In this document: positions 50,871 to 62,800 of the stretch, in pieces
How the letters are laid out: each line of letters opens with the position of its first letter
Numbering within the stretch: position 1 is the first letter of the stretch
Assembly: GCF_036032445.1 (NCBI RefSeq)
Contig: NZ_CP107932.1
Coordinates: 4,466,501-4,530,500, forward strand
Reading direction: 5' to 3'
Origin: Nocardia sp. NBC_00416
GTDB lineage: Bacteria; Actinomycetota; Actinomycetes; Mycobacteriales; Mycobacteriaceae
DNA: 64,000 nucleotides
Notes under the pieces: generated by a model
Databases searched by the model: none
Told to the model about the DNA's origin: nothing
What the model saw: only the letters and a program-made list of their open reading frames with translations
Position numbers and translations under genes: made by a program

Positions 50871-53800
50871 GTAGTCCTGCTCCCAGCGGTCGATATCGGT
50901 CTGTTCGACCTCGAGCAGTGCGAGATCGGACGGGGTCAGCCCGCCGGCGTCCGTCCGGTCGGCGTGACCGGCGAGGCCGGTGAGCGCCGCCAGCCACAGA
51001 TCGGCCAGATCCTGGACCTTCTGCCGGGAGAGCAGACCGGTCGGGAACGCGAACGACGCGGTGAACCGCCCGGTTTCGGACCGGACCGCCTCGATCGCGA
51101 TCACCGCGCGCGCGGGCAGTCGCGGCGCACTCCAGGTGACCGGTTCGGCGAACCCGTCCACCGGACGCCACTGCGGCTCCACGTCGGCCGTTCGGCGGTC
51201 GATCACCCGCAGGGAGACCGGCGCGGGCCCGGGGCCGGCGTAGCCGATCCCATGCCCGGGCACCGCCCGGACCTGCTCCTTCACGGCCTTGATCACCTCG
51301 CCGGTGGCCGCGCCACCGGTGAAGGCCGCCGCCGGATCGGTGCCGGACAGGTCCACCCGGACGGGATGGGAACCGGCGAACCAGCCGACCGTCGCGTCCA
51401 GATCGGCCCCGGCCAGGGCGTGTGCGCCGCGGCCGGTGTCCACCAGGTCGATCGACATGACCGACGCCGAGTTCCACCGTGTCACGGCCAGCGCCAGGGC
51501 CGACAACAGCGCGTCGGCCGGGTCGGCGCGGTACAGGCCCGGGATGCGGTCGAGGACCGCGGCGGTGATCTCGTCGGGTATCGCGACGCGTACCTGGTCG
51601 ACCGTGGACGCGGTGTCCACGCCCGGCTCGAAATCCCGCTCCAGCGGCAGCACGGACGAAGACCCGGTGTGGTCTTCCTTCCAGTACGGCTCGTCGGCGC
51701 GGGCCAGCGTCTCGGCGGCCAGCGCGTGCGCCCAGGCCCGCAGCGAAGTTCCGGTCCGCGGCAGGCTGATCTGCCGACCCTCGGCCGCGGCGGTCGCCGC
51801 GCTCGCCAGATCGCGGGCCAGGATCCGCCAGGACCGTTCGTCGATCACGACCCGGTGTGCCAGCGCCAGCAGCACATCGGCGCCGGCGGTGCCGCTTGTG
51901 CCCGCTGCACCGGCGGTGCCGCTTGTGCCCGCTGCACCGGCGGTATCGCCCGTGCCAGCTGCGCCGGTGGTATCGCCCGCGTCCGCAACGTCGGCGGCCA
52001 CGAACCGGACGAACTGCGCCACGATGCCCTGTTCCGGATCGAGACGCTCACGCGCCGCGTCGGATTCGGCGGCGATGATCCGCGACCGTTCGACCGCGCT
52101 CAGCCCCGCCGGCAGCACCACCCGGTGCAGCACCGCGGCCGCGTCCACCGTGCCCGGTTCGGCGACCTCCACCCGGTGACCGTCCGCGCCCGGCCGCACC
52201 CGCAGCCGGAGCGCGTCGTGCTGGTCGAGAACCGCCGCTACGGCAGCGGTCACCGCGGCGTCGTCGATACCGGCCGGCAGCTCCCAGGCCAGGGCCTGGG
52301 CGAAACCGGAATGGTCGGCTCCGTGGGCCAGCAGCCGGGCGATATTCGCCGGCACCGGAAGCTCACCGACCCCGCCGCCGGGCAGTTCCGGCAGCCGTCG
52401 CGATTCGGCGGTGTCCAGTACCGCGATCTCGGCGAGACCGGCGATCGTGCGCTGCTCGAATACATCCCGAGCCCGCAGCAGCACGCCGCGCAACTTCGCC
52501 CGCGAGACGAGCTGGATCGACAGGATGCTGTTACCGCCGACGGCGAAGAAATCGTCGTCCACGCCGAGTTCGTCGGTACCCAGCACGTCGGCGAAGACCT
52601 CGGCCAGGATCTGTTCGGTCCGGTTCGACGGCGCCCGGTAGGCGGTCGTCGCGAATTCCGGATCCGGCAGCGCCCGGCGGTCGAGCTTGCCGTTGATGTT
52701 GCGCGGCAACGCGTCCAGTTCCATGAAGACCGTCGGCACCATGTACGACGGCAATTGGGCCGCCAGCGCCGACTTCAGCTCGGCGAGGTCGAGCCCTCCG
52801 TCGATGGACACGACGTAGGCGACCAACGAATCACCCAGCCGTTCATGCGATTTCGCGATCACCGCGGCCTGCGCGATCGACGGCTGAGCCAGCAGCGCGG
52901 CCTCGATCTCGCCCAGTTCGATCCGGAAACCGCGGATCTTCACCTGGAAGTCGGTGCGACCCCGGTATTCCAGTTCGCCCCGGCTGTTCCACACCGCCAG
53001 GTCGCCGGTGCGGTACATCCGGGCGCCCGGGGTGAACGGATCGGCGACGAATCGGTCCGCGGTCAGGTCCGCGCGCCCGAAGTAGCCGCGGGCCAGCTGG
53101 GCACCGGCCAGGTACAGCTCACCGGGCACACCGTCGGGTACCGGTCGCAACCGCTGGTCCAGCACGTAGACCCGGCTGTTCCACTCGGGCGCGCCGATGG
53201 GCACCGACAGTGTGTCGGCGGCGTCCACTTCGTGCGCGGTGATCGACACCGCGGCCTCGGTGGGGCCGTACAGGTTGAACAGGCGGGCGTCGCTCGCCGT
53301 CCGGAATCGCTGCGCCGTCGCGGCGGGCAGCGCCTCACCGATGGCCAGGACGCGCCGCAGGCTCTCGGCCGGCACACCGTCGGAGGCGGTGAGCAGGGCG
53401 TCGAGCATCGACGGCACCACGTGCAGGGTGGTCACCCGCTCGTCGCGCAGCAGCCCGTTGAGGTACTCCGGATCCTGGTGACCGTCCGGGGTCGCGATGA
53501 CCAACCGGCCACCCGACACCGCCGCCGACCAGAACTCCCAGACGGAGAGGTCGAAGGTCGCCGCGGTCTTCAGCAGTACCGCGTCGTCCGCGCCGAGACC
53601 GAATTCGGCGGTCTTCCAGAGCAACTGGTTGACGATCGCGGCATGGGGCACCGCCACGCCCTTCGGGCGCCCGGTGGAACCGGACGTGAAGATCACGTAG
53701 GCGGTGTGCCGCGGACGCAGCGGCGTGATCCGTTCTTCCGCGCGCACCGGGGTGGCGGCCAGGCTGTCCAGCTCGAGTTCGTCCAGCAGGACCACCGGTG

Positions 53801-56800
53801 CGCTCTCGGTCCGGAACCCGGTCTCGGACACGGTCAGCACGCAGACCGGTGCGGCGGTATCCAGGATGTAGGCCGTCCGTTCGGCGGACTGATCCGGATC
53901 CACCGGCACGTAGGCGCCGCCGGCCTTGGCGACCGCGTACATGGCGACCACCAGATCCACCGAGCGCCGCAGCGCCAGCGCCACCCGGTCCTCGGGTCCC
54001 ACGCCGAGGCCGATCAGGTGCCGGGCCAGCCGGTTCACCCGGGCGTCCAGTTCGGCGTAGCCGATCCGGGCGCCGTCGGGGCCGACCAGCGCGACCGCGC
54101 CGGGGTCGGCCGCCACTGTCCGGTCGAGCAGGTCGACCAGGGTGGCGGTGGTGTCGACCGGATGCTCGGTCGCGTTCCGGCCGGACACCAGTTCGGTCCG
54201 TTCGGTAGCGGACAGAACCTCCAGTTCGCCCACCGCGGTATCCGGGGTGGCGAGCACGGCGCCGAGGAGCCGGACGAACCGGTCGACGAAGCCCTGGGCG
54301 GTGTCGTGATCGAATAGATCGGTGGCGTAGGTCAGATAGCCGCCGATACCGGTGGCCGCACCGGACTCGTCGTAGCCGTCGGCCACGATGAGGTGCAGGT
54401 CGAACTGCGAGATCTCCCAGTCCACCGTCAGTTCGGAGATGGCCAGACCCGCGAGTTCGAACTCCGACCGGGACAGGTTCTGGAACGACAGACCCACCTG
54501 GAACAGCGGATGCCGCGCCGTGGAACGTTCCGGATTCAGGATTTCCACGAGCCGTTCGAACGGGACGTCCGCGTTCGCGTACGCCTGGATGTCGATCTCG
54601 CGCTGCCGGGCCAGCAGATCGGTGAAGGCCTCACCGGAATCCACCTGGGTGCGGAACACCAGAGTGTTGACGAACATACCGATCAGATCGTCGAGGGCGG
54701 CCTCACCACGACCCGCGATCGGGGTGCCGATCGCGATATCCGGGGTCCCGGACAGCCGCGACAGCAGCACCGCGAACGCGGTGTGCACGACCATGAACAG
54801 CGTCGCGCCCTGTTCGTTCGCGAACTGCACCAGCGCCCGATGGGTTTCGGCGTCGATCCGCACCTGCGCCTGGCCGCCCGTGTAGGACTGCACCGCGGGC
54901 CGCGGGCGGTCGGCGGGCAGGTCCAGCTGGTCGGGCAGTTCCGCCAGCGCCTGCTGCCAGTAGGCGATCTGCTTGTGCGACAGCGAATCCGGATCCGATT
55001 CCACGCCCAGCAGCTCGCGCTGCCAGATGCTGTAGTCGGCGTACTGCACCGGCAGCGGCTGCCAGTCCGGTGCGGTGTCCATGATCCGGGCGGCGTAGGC
55101 CAGCATCAGGTCACGGGTCAGCGGGCCCGCCGACGAACCGTCGCCGGAGATGTGATGGACCACCATCGCCAGTACGTATTCGTCGGTGGTCCCGGCGATA
55201 TCGAACAGCGCGACCCGCAACGGCACCGTGGTGGTGACGTCGAACGAGGTCGACAGCACCTCGGTGACCGCCGCGGTGATGTCGTCGGTGGCCACGGTCC
55301 TGGTCTCCAGGTCGACCGGGGTGCCCGCCGGCAGGATCACCTGGACGGGACCGGAATCGGTCTCCGGGTAGATGGTGCGCAGGACCTCGTGCCGAGCGGT
55401 GAGATCACCGAGCGCGGCCCGGAACGCGGCGGCGTCCATCCGGCCGGTCAGCCGGACGGCCACCGGCACGTTGTACGCCGCGGAGTTGGTGTCGAACCGG
55501 TTCAGGAACCACATCCGCTGCTGCGCCAGCGACAGCGGGATCCGCGCGGGACGCGGCTGGGGAACCAGCGCGACCCGGCCGGGGCCGGACTCCGCTTCCA
55601 CCCGGGCCGCGAGTTCGGCCACCGTCGACGCCTCGAACAGCGCGCGCACCGGAACGCTGGTGTCCAGTGCCGCACCCAGCCGGGCGACGACCTGAGTCGC
55701 GATCAGCGAGTTGCCGCCGAGACCGAAGAAGTCGTCGTCACGGCCGACCCGTCGCGTGCCGGACAGGCCCAGCGCCTCGGCGAACACCCCGGCCACGATC
55801 TCCTCCACCGGAGTGGCGGGCGCCCGGAACTCCACGGCCTCCAGGACCGGTTCGGGAAGCGCGCGGCGATCGAGTTTGCCGACCGGGGTCAGCGGGATCT
55901 CGTCGAGCACCATGATCGCGCTCGGCACCATGTACTCCGGCAGCGCACGGCCCAATTCGTCGGTCAGCGCGGCGGTATCGACCACCGCACCGTCGACCGG
56001 CAGCACATAGGACACCAGGATCGTCGACCCGGAACCGGCCTCCCGGCCGATGGTCACGGCGAAGTCGATATTCGGCTGCGCAGTGAGCGCGGCGTCGATC
56101 TCGCCGAGTTCGATGCGGAAACCACGGACCTTGACCTGGAAGTCGTTGCGGCCCACGTACTCCACCGCGTCGCCCAGCCACCGGACCACGTCGCCGGTGC
56201 GGTACAGCCGGTCGCCCGGTGCGCCGAACGGGTCGGCGACGAAACGGCCGGCCGTGAGACCGGGACGGGCGTGATAGCCGCGGGACAGCTGGATTCCGCC
56301 CAGGTACAGCTCGCCGGTGACGCCTTCGGGCACCGGCCGCAGCCGGCTGTCCAGGACCAGCGACCGCATACCGCGGATCGGACCGCCGATGGTGACCGGT
56401 GCACCCGGCACCAGCGGTTCGCTGATATTGGACATGATCGTGGTCTCGGTCGGGCCGTAGCCGTTGTAGAGCGACCGGCCGGGCGTGGTCGCCCAGCGGG
56501 CGGCCAGCTCGGCGGGTACGGCTTCACCACCGGCCACGATGGCCCGCATACCGGACAGCGCGGCCGGGTCGAGGGAAGCGAGGACCGACGGGGTGATGAA
56601 GGCATGGGTCACCCCGGTTTCCCGGATCAGCTCCGCCAGTTCCGCGCCGCCGTACATCATCGGCGGCACCATCACCAGCGCACCCGCCGAACCCACGGCC
56701 AGCAACAGCTCCAGCATCGACGCGTCGAACGACGGCGACGCGAAGGCCAACGCCCGGGTGGACCTGTCCAGCTCGTAGCGCTCGACCTGCTCGGTGCTGA

Positions 56801-59800
56801 AGTTGTGCAGACCGGCATGGGTGACGGCCACGCCCTTGGGCAGACCCGTCGAACCGGAGGTGTAGATCATGTACGCCGTATTCGCCGCGCGTACCGGAGC
56901 AGGCCGGTCCGCGTCCGACACCGCGGCGGCCGGCAGTCCGGCGACCTCGGCGGCGAATTCGGTGTCGTCCAATGCGATCCAGCCACCCGCCGCGGCGGGC
57001 AGATCGGACAGGTCGGCCGTCAGGGTGACACCGAAGGCCACACCGGAGTCGGCGACCATATGCGCGATGCGGTCCGCCGGATAGGTCGGATCGATCGGCA
57101 CCAGCGTCGCACCGGACCGGACGATCGCCCACAGCGCGACCACCGAATGCCACGACCGCCGCAGCGCGGACGCCACCGGCACCTCGGGCCCGGCGCCGCG
57201 CGCGATCAGCGCGCGCGCCAACCGGTTCGACGCCTCGTCGAGTTCGGCGTAGGGGTAGGACACGCCGTCCGCGATCACCGCGATCCCGTCCGGGTTCGCC
57301 GCGACCGCCGCGTCCATCAGCTCGGCCAGCGTGCGCGGCTGTTCGGCCGGGCCGCCGGTCCTGGTGGTGAGATCCGTGAGCTCACCGTCGAGCATGATGT
57401 CGATATCGCCGACCGGCAGCGCCGGTGCATCCACCAGCGCGTCCAGTACCCGGACCAGCCGCCGGCCCAGCGCCGTCATGTACGACTCGGTGAACCTGCT
57501 GGTGAGGTAGCGCAGTCGCAGCACTACCGTCTCCTCGGCCAGCGCGAGGATCGTCAGCGGGTAATGCGAATTGTCGTTGGTGCCCGCGCCGGTCACCGAC
57601 ATACCGTCGATCGAACTCGTCGCCTCGATCGCATCCTTGTCCACCGGATACGACTCGAACACCACCAAACTGTCGAACTGCGCAGCAGCCCCGGTCGCCC
57701 GAACAATATCGGTCAACCCCAAATAATGATGCTCCAGCAAACCCGCCTGCGAACGCTGCAAACCGGTCAACAACTCACTCGTCGTCGCCCGCTCATCCAC
57801 CCGCACCCGCACCGGCAACGTATTGATGAACAAACCGACCATCGACTCGATACCCGGCAACTCCGCCGGACGACCCGACACCGTCGCACCGAACACCACA
57901 TCAGCACGCCCGGTCAACCGACCCAGCAACACACCCCACGCCGCCTGCACCATCGTGTTCACCGTGACACCCAGCTCAGCGGCCCGGGCAGCGACCAGAC
58001 GGGCGCGTTCGGGTGCGAGCTCGACGACCTCTTCGGCCATATCGAAGGTCTCGGCGTCCACCGACTGCGGTGAGAGCAGGCTCGGTTCGGTGAATCCGGC
58101 CAGCTCCTGGGCCCAGGCCTGCTCGGAAGCAGCCCGGTCCCGCTCCACCAGCCAGGCCAGGAAGCTGCGGTAGGAAGTGGGCCGCGGCAGCCCGGCGGTT
58201 TCGCCGCGGGTCGCGTACAGGACCAGCAGGTCCTGCATCAGCAGCGGCATCGACCAGCCGTCCAGCAGGACGTGGTGGACGGTGATCACTACGCGCCACC
58301 GGTCGTCGGCCACCCGGAACAGGGTGAACCGCATCAGCGGGGGTGTGGCCGGATCGAAGTGCACCGACTGGTCCTGCGCGGTGCGCCGCAGCAATTCGGC
58401 CGCACGCGCCTCTTCGGGCAACGTGCGCAGATCGATCTCGCGCCACGGCAGCTCGACCCGATCCAGCACCACCTGCACCGGCTGCCCGGCGGCGCCGGTG
58501 ACGAAGGCCGTGCGCAGGTTCGGGTAGCGGCCGGTCATCGCCTGGGCCGCGGCGCGCAACCGGGCCGGTTCCACGGTTCCGGTGAGGTCCAGCAGCGCCT
58601 GCATGGTGTAGACGTCGACGCTGTCCTGGGTGAGCTGCGCGTGGAAGATCAGACCCGCTTGCAGCGAGGACAGCGGCCACACCTCGGTCAGATCCGGGTA
58701 GACGCCTTCCCAGCGTTCGATATCGGACTGGCTCACCCGCACCAGCGGCATATCCGACGGGGTGAAACCACCGGCGTCCGGGCGGCGGACGTGGTCGGCC
58801 AGCGCGGTCAGCGCCGCCACCCACAGATCCGCGAACTCGCGAACCTGTTCGGCGGACAGCAGCCCGGCCGGGAAACTGAAGGACGCGCCCAGTTCCGGAC
58901 CGTCGGCGCCGTCGGCGACGATGGCGTTGACGTCCACCACCGCCGCGGCCGGCATCTCGGGCGCGGTATCGGTATCGAGTTCGCCCAGATCGTCGGTCGG
59001 CATCCAGCCGAGTTCGGCCAGGTCGGCCGGGATCTCGCCGGCCGAGACACGGCCCAGGTAGTTGAAGCCGATCTGGCCCGGGACCTTCGCCGGCAACTGC
59101 GCGCCGGTCTCGGCGTTCAGATGCCGCAGCATTCCGTAACCCAGCCCGCGGGCCGGGATCGCCAGCAGCTGTTCCTTCACCGACTTGATCAGCGTCCCGG
59201 CGGCCGCGCCGCCGGCGAACGCGTCGTCGAGGTCGGCGCCGGACAGATCCAGCGCGGCCGGGAAGACGGAGGTGAACCAGCCGACCGTACGCGACAGGTC
59301 CGCACCCGGTACGACGTCCTCCTCACGACCGTGACCCTCGAGCTTGATCAACGCCGACGATCCGGAATCGGCGCCGCGCCAGCGGATCACCGCCATGGCC
59401 AGCGCGGTGAGCAGGCCGTCGTTGGCGGCTCCCCGGAACCGGGCCGGCAGTGTGTTCAGCACGGCTTCGGTCACCGCCGCGGACACCCGGACCTCGACGC
59501 GCTCGACGGTCGCGTTGGTGTCGACGGCCGGGTCGAACGCCCGCGCACCGAGCACCGGGTCCACCGTGTCCACGACCCGGCGCCAGTACTCCAGCTCGGC
59601 GGCACGCGCGGGCCGCTGGGCGGCCTCGGCCAGACCGTGCGACCACCGCCGCAGCGAGGTGCCGACCGGCGTCAGCACCGGCGAATCGCCCGCGACGATC
59701 TGCGACCAGGCCGTCGCGAGGTCGGGGATCACGATGCGCCAGGACACGCCGTCGACCACGAAGTGATGGGCCGCCACCAGCAGCACATCACGCCGTCCAC

Positions 59801-62800
59801 CGTCGAAGGCGAACCACACGAACTCGACCATCGCACCGGCGGCCGGATCCAACCGGTCCAGCGCCGCGTCGAACTCCGCCGACGCGACCCGCGCCAGCTC
59901 GGCATCCGATACGTCCGCGTCCAGCTCCACCCGGCGCAGCAGCTCGCTCACCTCGACCGCACCCGCGGGCAGGGTCTCGAATACGAACGACCCGTCCTCC
60001 GGCCGCACCCGCGACCGCAGCACGTCGTGATGATCGACGACCGCGGTCAAGGTGGCGACCAGCGTCTCCCGATCGATGCCCACCGGCAGCCGCAGCATCA
60101 TCGTCTGCGAGAACCGGCCGTGCGGGGCGGTGTCGGACAGGATCTGCGCCATGAACGGCAGCGGCGGCATATCGCCGACACCGCCACCGGGCAGTTCGGC
60201 CAGGCGCACTTCCTCCACGCCGCCGAAACGCGCGACGTCGGCCAGGGCGGCCACCGTGCGCTGCTCGAACACATCGCGCGGCGCGAACACCACACCCCGT
60301 GCCTTCGCCCGCGACACCAACTGGATCGACAGGATCGAATCGCCGCCCAGCGCGAAGAAGTCGTCGTCCAGACCAGCCCGTTCCACACCGACGACTTCGG
60401 CGAAGACCTCGGCGACAACGGTTTCCAGCGGTGTCACCGGCGCGCGGAACTCCGCGGCCTCGAACACCGGCGCGGGCAGCGCCTTGCGGTCGAGCTTGCC
60501 GGAGGCGTTGAGCGGGAACGCGTCCAGCACCACGATCGCCACCGGGACCATGTACTCCGGCAGGCGGCCGGACAGGTGCCGGCGCAGCACATCCGGGTCG
60601 GCGGCCTGTCCGGAGCCGGCCACCACATAGGCGACCAGCTGATCGCCGGTCTGCGGGTTGCGCAGTACCAGCGACACCGCCTGGGCCACCGTCTCGTGGG
60701 CGGTGAGCGCGGCTTCGATCTCGCCGAGTTCGATACGCAGACCACGCAACTTCACCTGGAAATCGGTACGACCCAGATAATCCAGCTCACCACCAGCAGT
60801 CCACGTAACCAGATCACCAGTGCGATACATACGCGCACCGGAATCGAACGGATCCGCCACGAAACGGTCGGAGGTCAGATCAGGCCGCGCCACATAACCA
60901 CGCGCCAACTGCGCACCCGCAAGATACAACTCACCCGCGACACCCACCGGAACCGGCCGCAACCGGTCATCCAGCACATAAACCCGCGTATTGAACACCG
61001 GCGCACCGATCGGCACCGACACCACATCGGCATCGGTCACCTCGTGATACGTCACATCCACCGCGGCCTCGGTCGGACCGTACAAGTTGTGCAACGCCGT
61101 CCCGGTCAACTCCCGCACACGCCGCGCAGGCTTCGGCGACAACGCCTCACCGGACGAGAACACCAACCGCAGCGAATCGCAGCGCGGCACCCCGGCATCG
61201 GCCAGGGCCGCCACGAACACCGTCAGCATGGACGGCACGAAGTGCGCGACGGTGATCTCTTCGGTATCGATGATCTCCGCGAGGTAGGCGGGATCACGAT
61301 GACCGTCCGGCCTCGCGACCACCAACCGCGCACCGATCTGCAACGGCCAGAAGAACTCCCACACCGACACATCGAACGTCGCCGGCGTCTTCTGCAACAC
61401 CACATCCGTGACCGACAACCCGTACTCGGACTGCATCCACACCAGACGATTCACAATCGCCGCATGCGACACCGCCACACCCTTCGGGCGGCCCGTCGAA
61501 CCCGACGTGAAGATCACGTACGCCGTGTTCTCCGGTCGCAGCGGGCTGATCCGGTCGGCGTCGGTGATCGTCTCGTCCGAGTACTCCGACAACTCGAGGC
61601 GGTCGATCTCGACCACCGGGCAGTCCGATGCCGTGAACTCCGCGCTCGCGGTCGTCAGCACACAGGCCGGGGCCGCGGTGGCGAGGACGTAGTCGATCCG
61701 CTCCGCCGGCTGGTCCAGATCCAGCGGCACGTACGCGCCACCGGACTGCACCACCGCGTACATCGCGACGACGAGGTCCAGCGACCGCCGGATCCCCAGG
61801 GCCACCGGCACATCCGGGCCCACGCCAAGCGAGATCAGGTGCCGTGCCAGATGGTTCACCCGCGCGTCGAACTCGGCGTAGGACAGAGTCGTCCCCTCGA
61901 ACGTCACCGCGGACGCATCCGGGGTCCGCTCGACCTGTGCCGCGAACCGGTCGGCCAGGGTGGCCGGGCCGGTGATCTCGTCGGCGGTGTCGTTCCAGTC
62001 CCGCAGGACCCGGGTCCGTTCGGCGGCGTCGAGCATGATGTCGATATCGCCGATCGCCAGTTCCGGCGAGTTCACCAGTGCGTCCAGCACCCGCAGCAGC
62101 CGGGCGATCAGCACATCGATCTCGGCCGCGTCGAAGCGGCTGGCCAGGTACTTGACGGTGAATTCGACCGTGGCGCCGGCCATCACCAGGATGGTCAGCG
62201 GGTAGTGGGTGTTGTCGTTGATACCCGCGCCGGTCACCGACATACCGTCGATCGAACTCGTCGCCTCGATCGCATCCTTGTCCACCGGATACGACTCGAA
62301 CACCACCAAACTGTCGAACTGCGCAGCAGCCCCGGTCGCCCGAACAATATCGGTCAACCCCAAATAATGATGCTCCAGCAAACCCGCCTGCGAACGCTGC
62401 AAACCGGTCAACAACTCACTCGTCGTCGCCCGCTCATCCACCCGCACCCGCACCGGCAACGTATTGATGAACAAACCGACCATCGACTCGATACCCGGCA
62501 ACTCCGCCGGACGACCCGACACCGTCGCACCGAACACCACATCAGCACGCCCGGTCAACCGACCCAGCAACACACCCCACGCCGCCTGCACCATCGTGTT
62601 CACCGTGACACCGAGCGTGGCGGCCCGGTCGGTCAGCTGCCGGGTGCGCGTCTCGTCGAGCTCGAGGAGCAGCTTGCCGATCTCGTAGGACTCGTTCTCC
62701 ACCGGGCGCGGCGCGATGAGCGTCGGTTCGGTGAAACCGGCCAGCTCGTCGGCCCAGGTCTGTTCGGAGACCGCGCGGTCGCGGTCGCCGAGCCAGGCCA

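Noticed and set aside
48729..58073. Very long open frames on the plus strand opposite the NRPS (about 1,860 and 1,226 codons)
   Set aside because: They are antisense shadows of a high-GC coding frame; their translations are Arg/Gly/His/Gln-rich, with no domain, and the NRPS frame accounts for the region completely.
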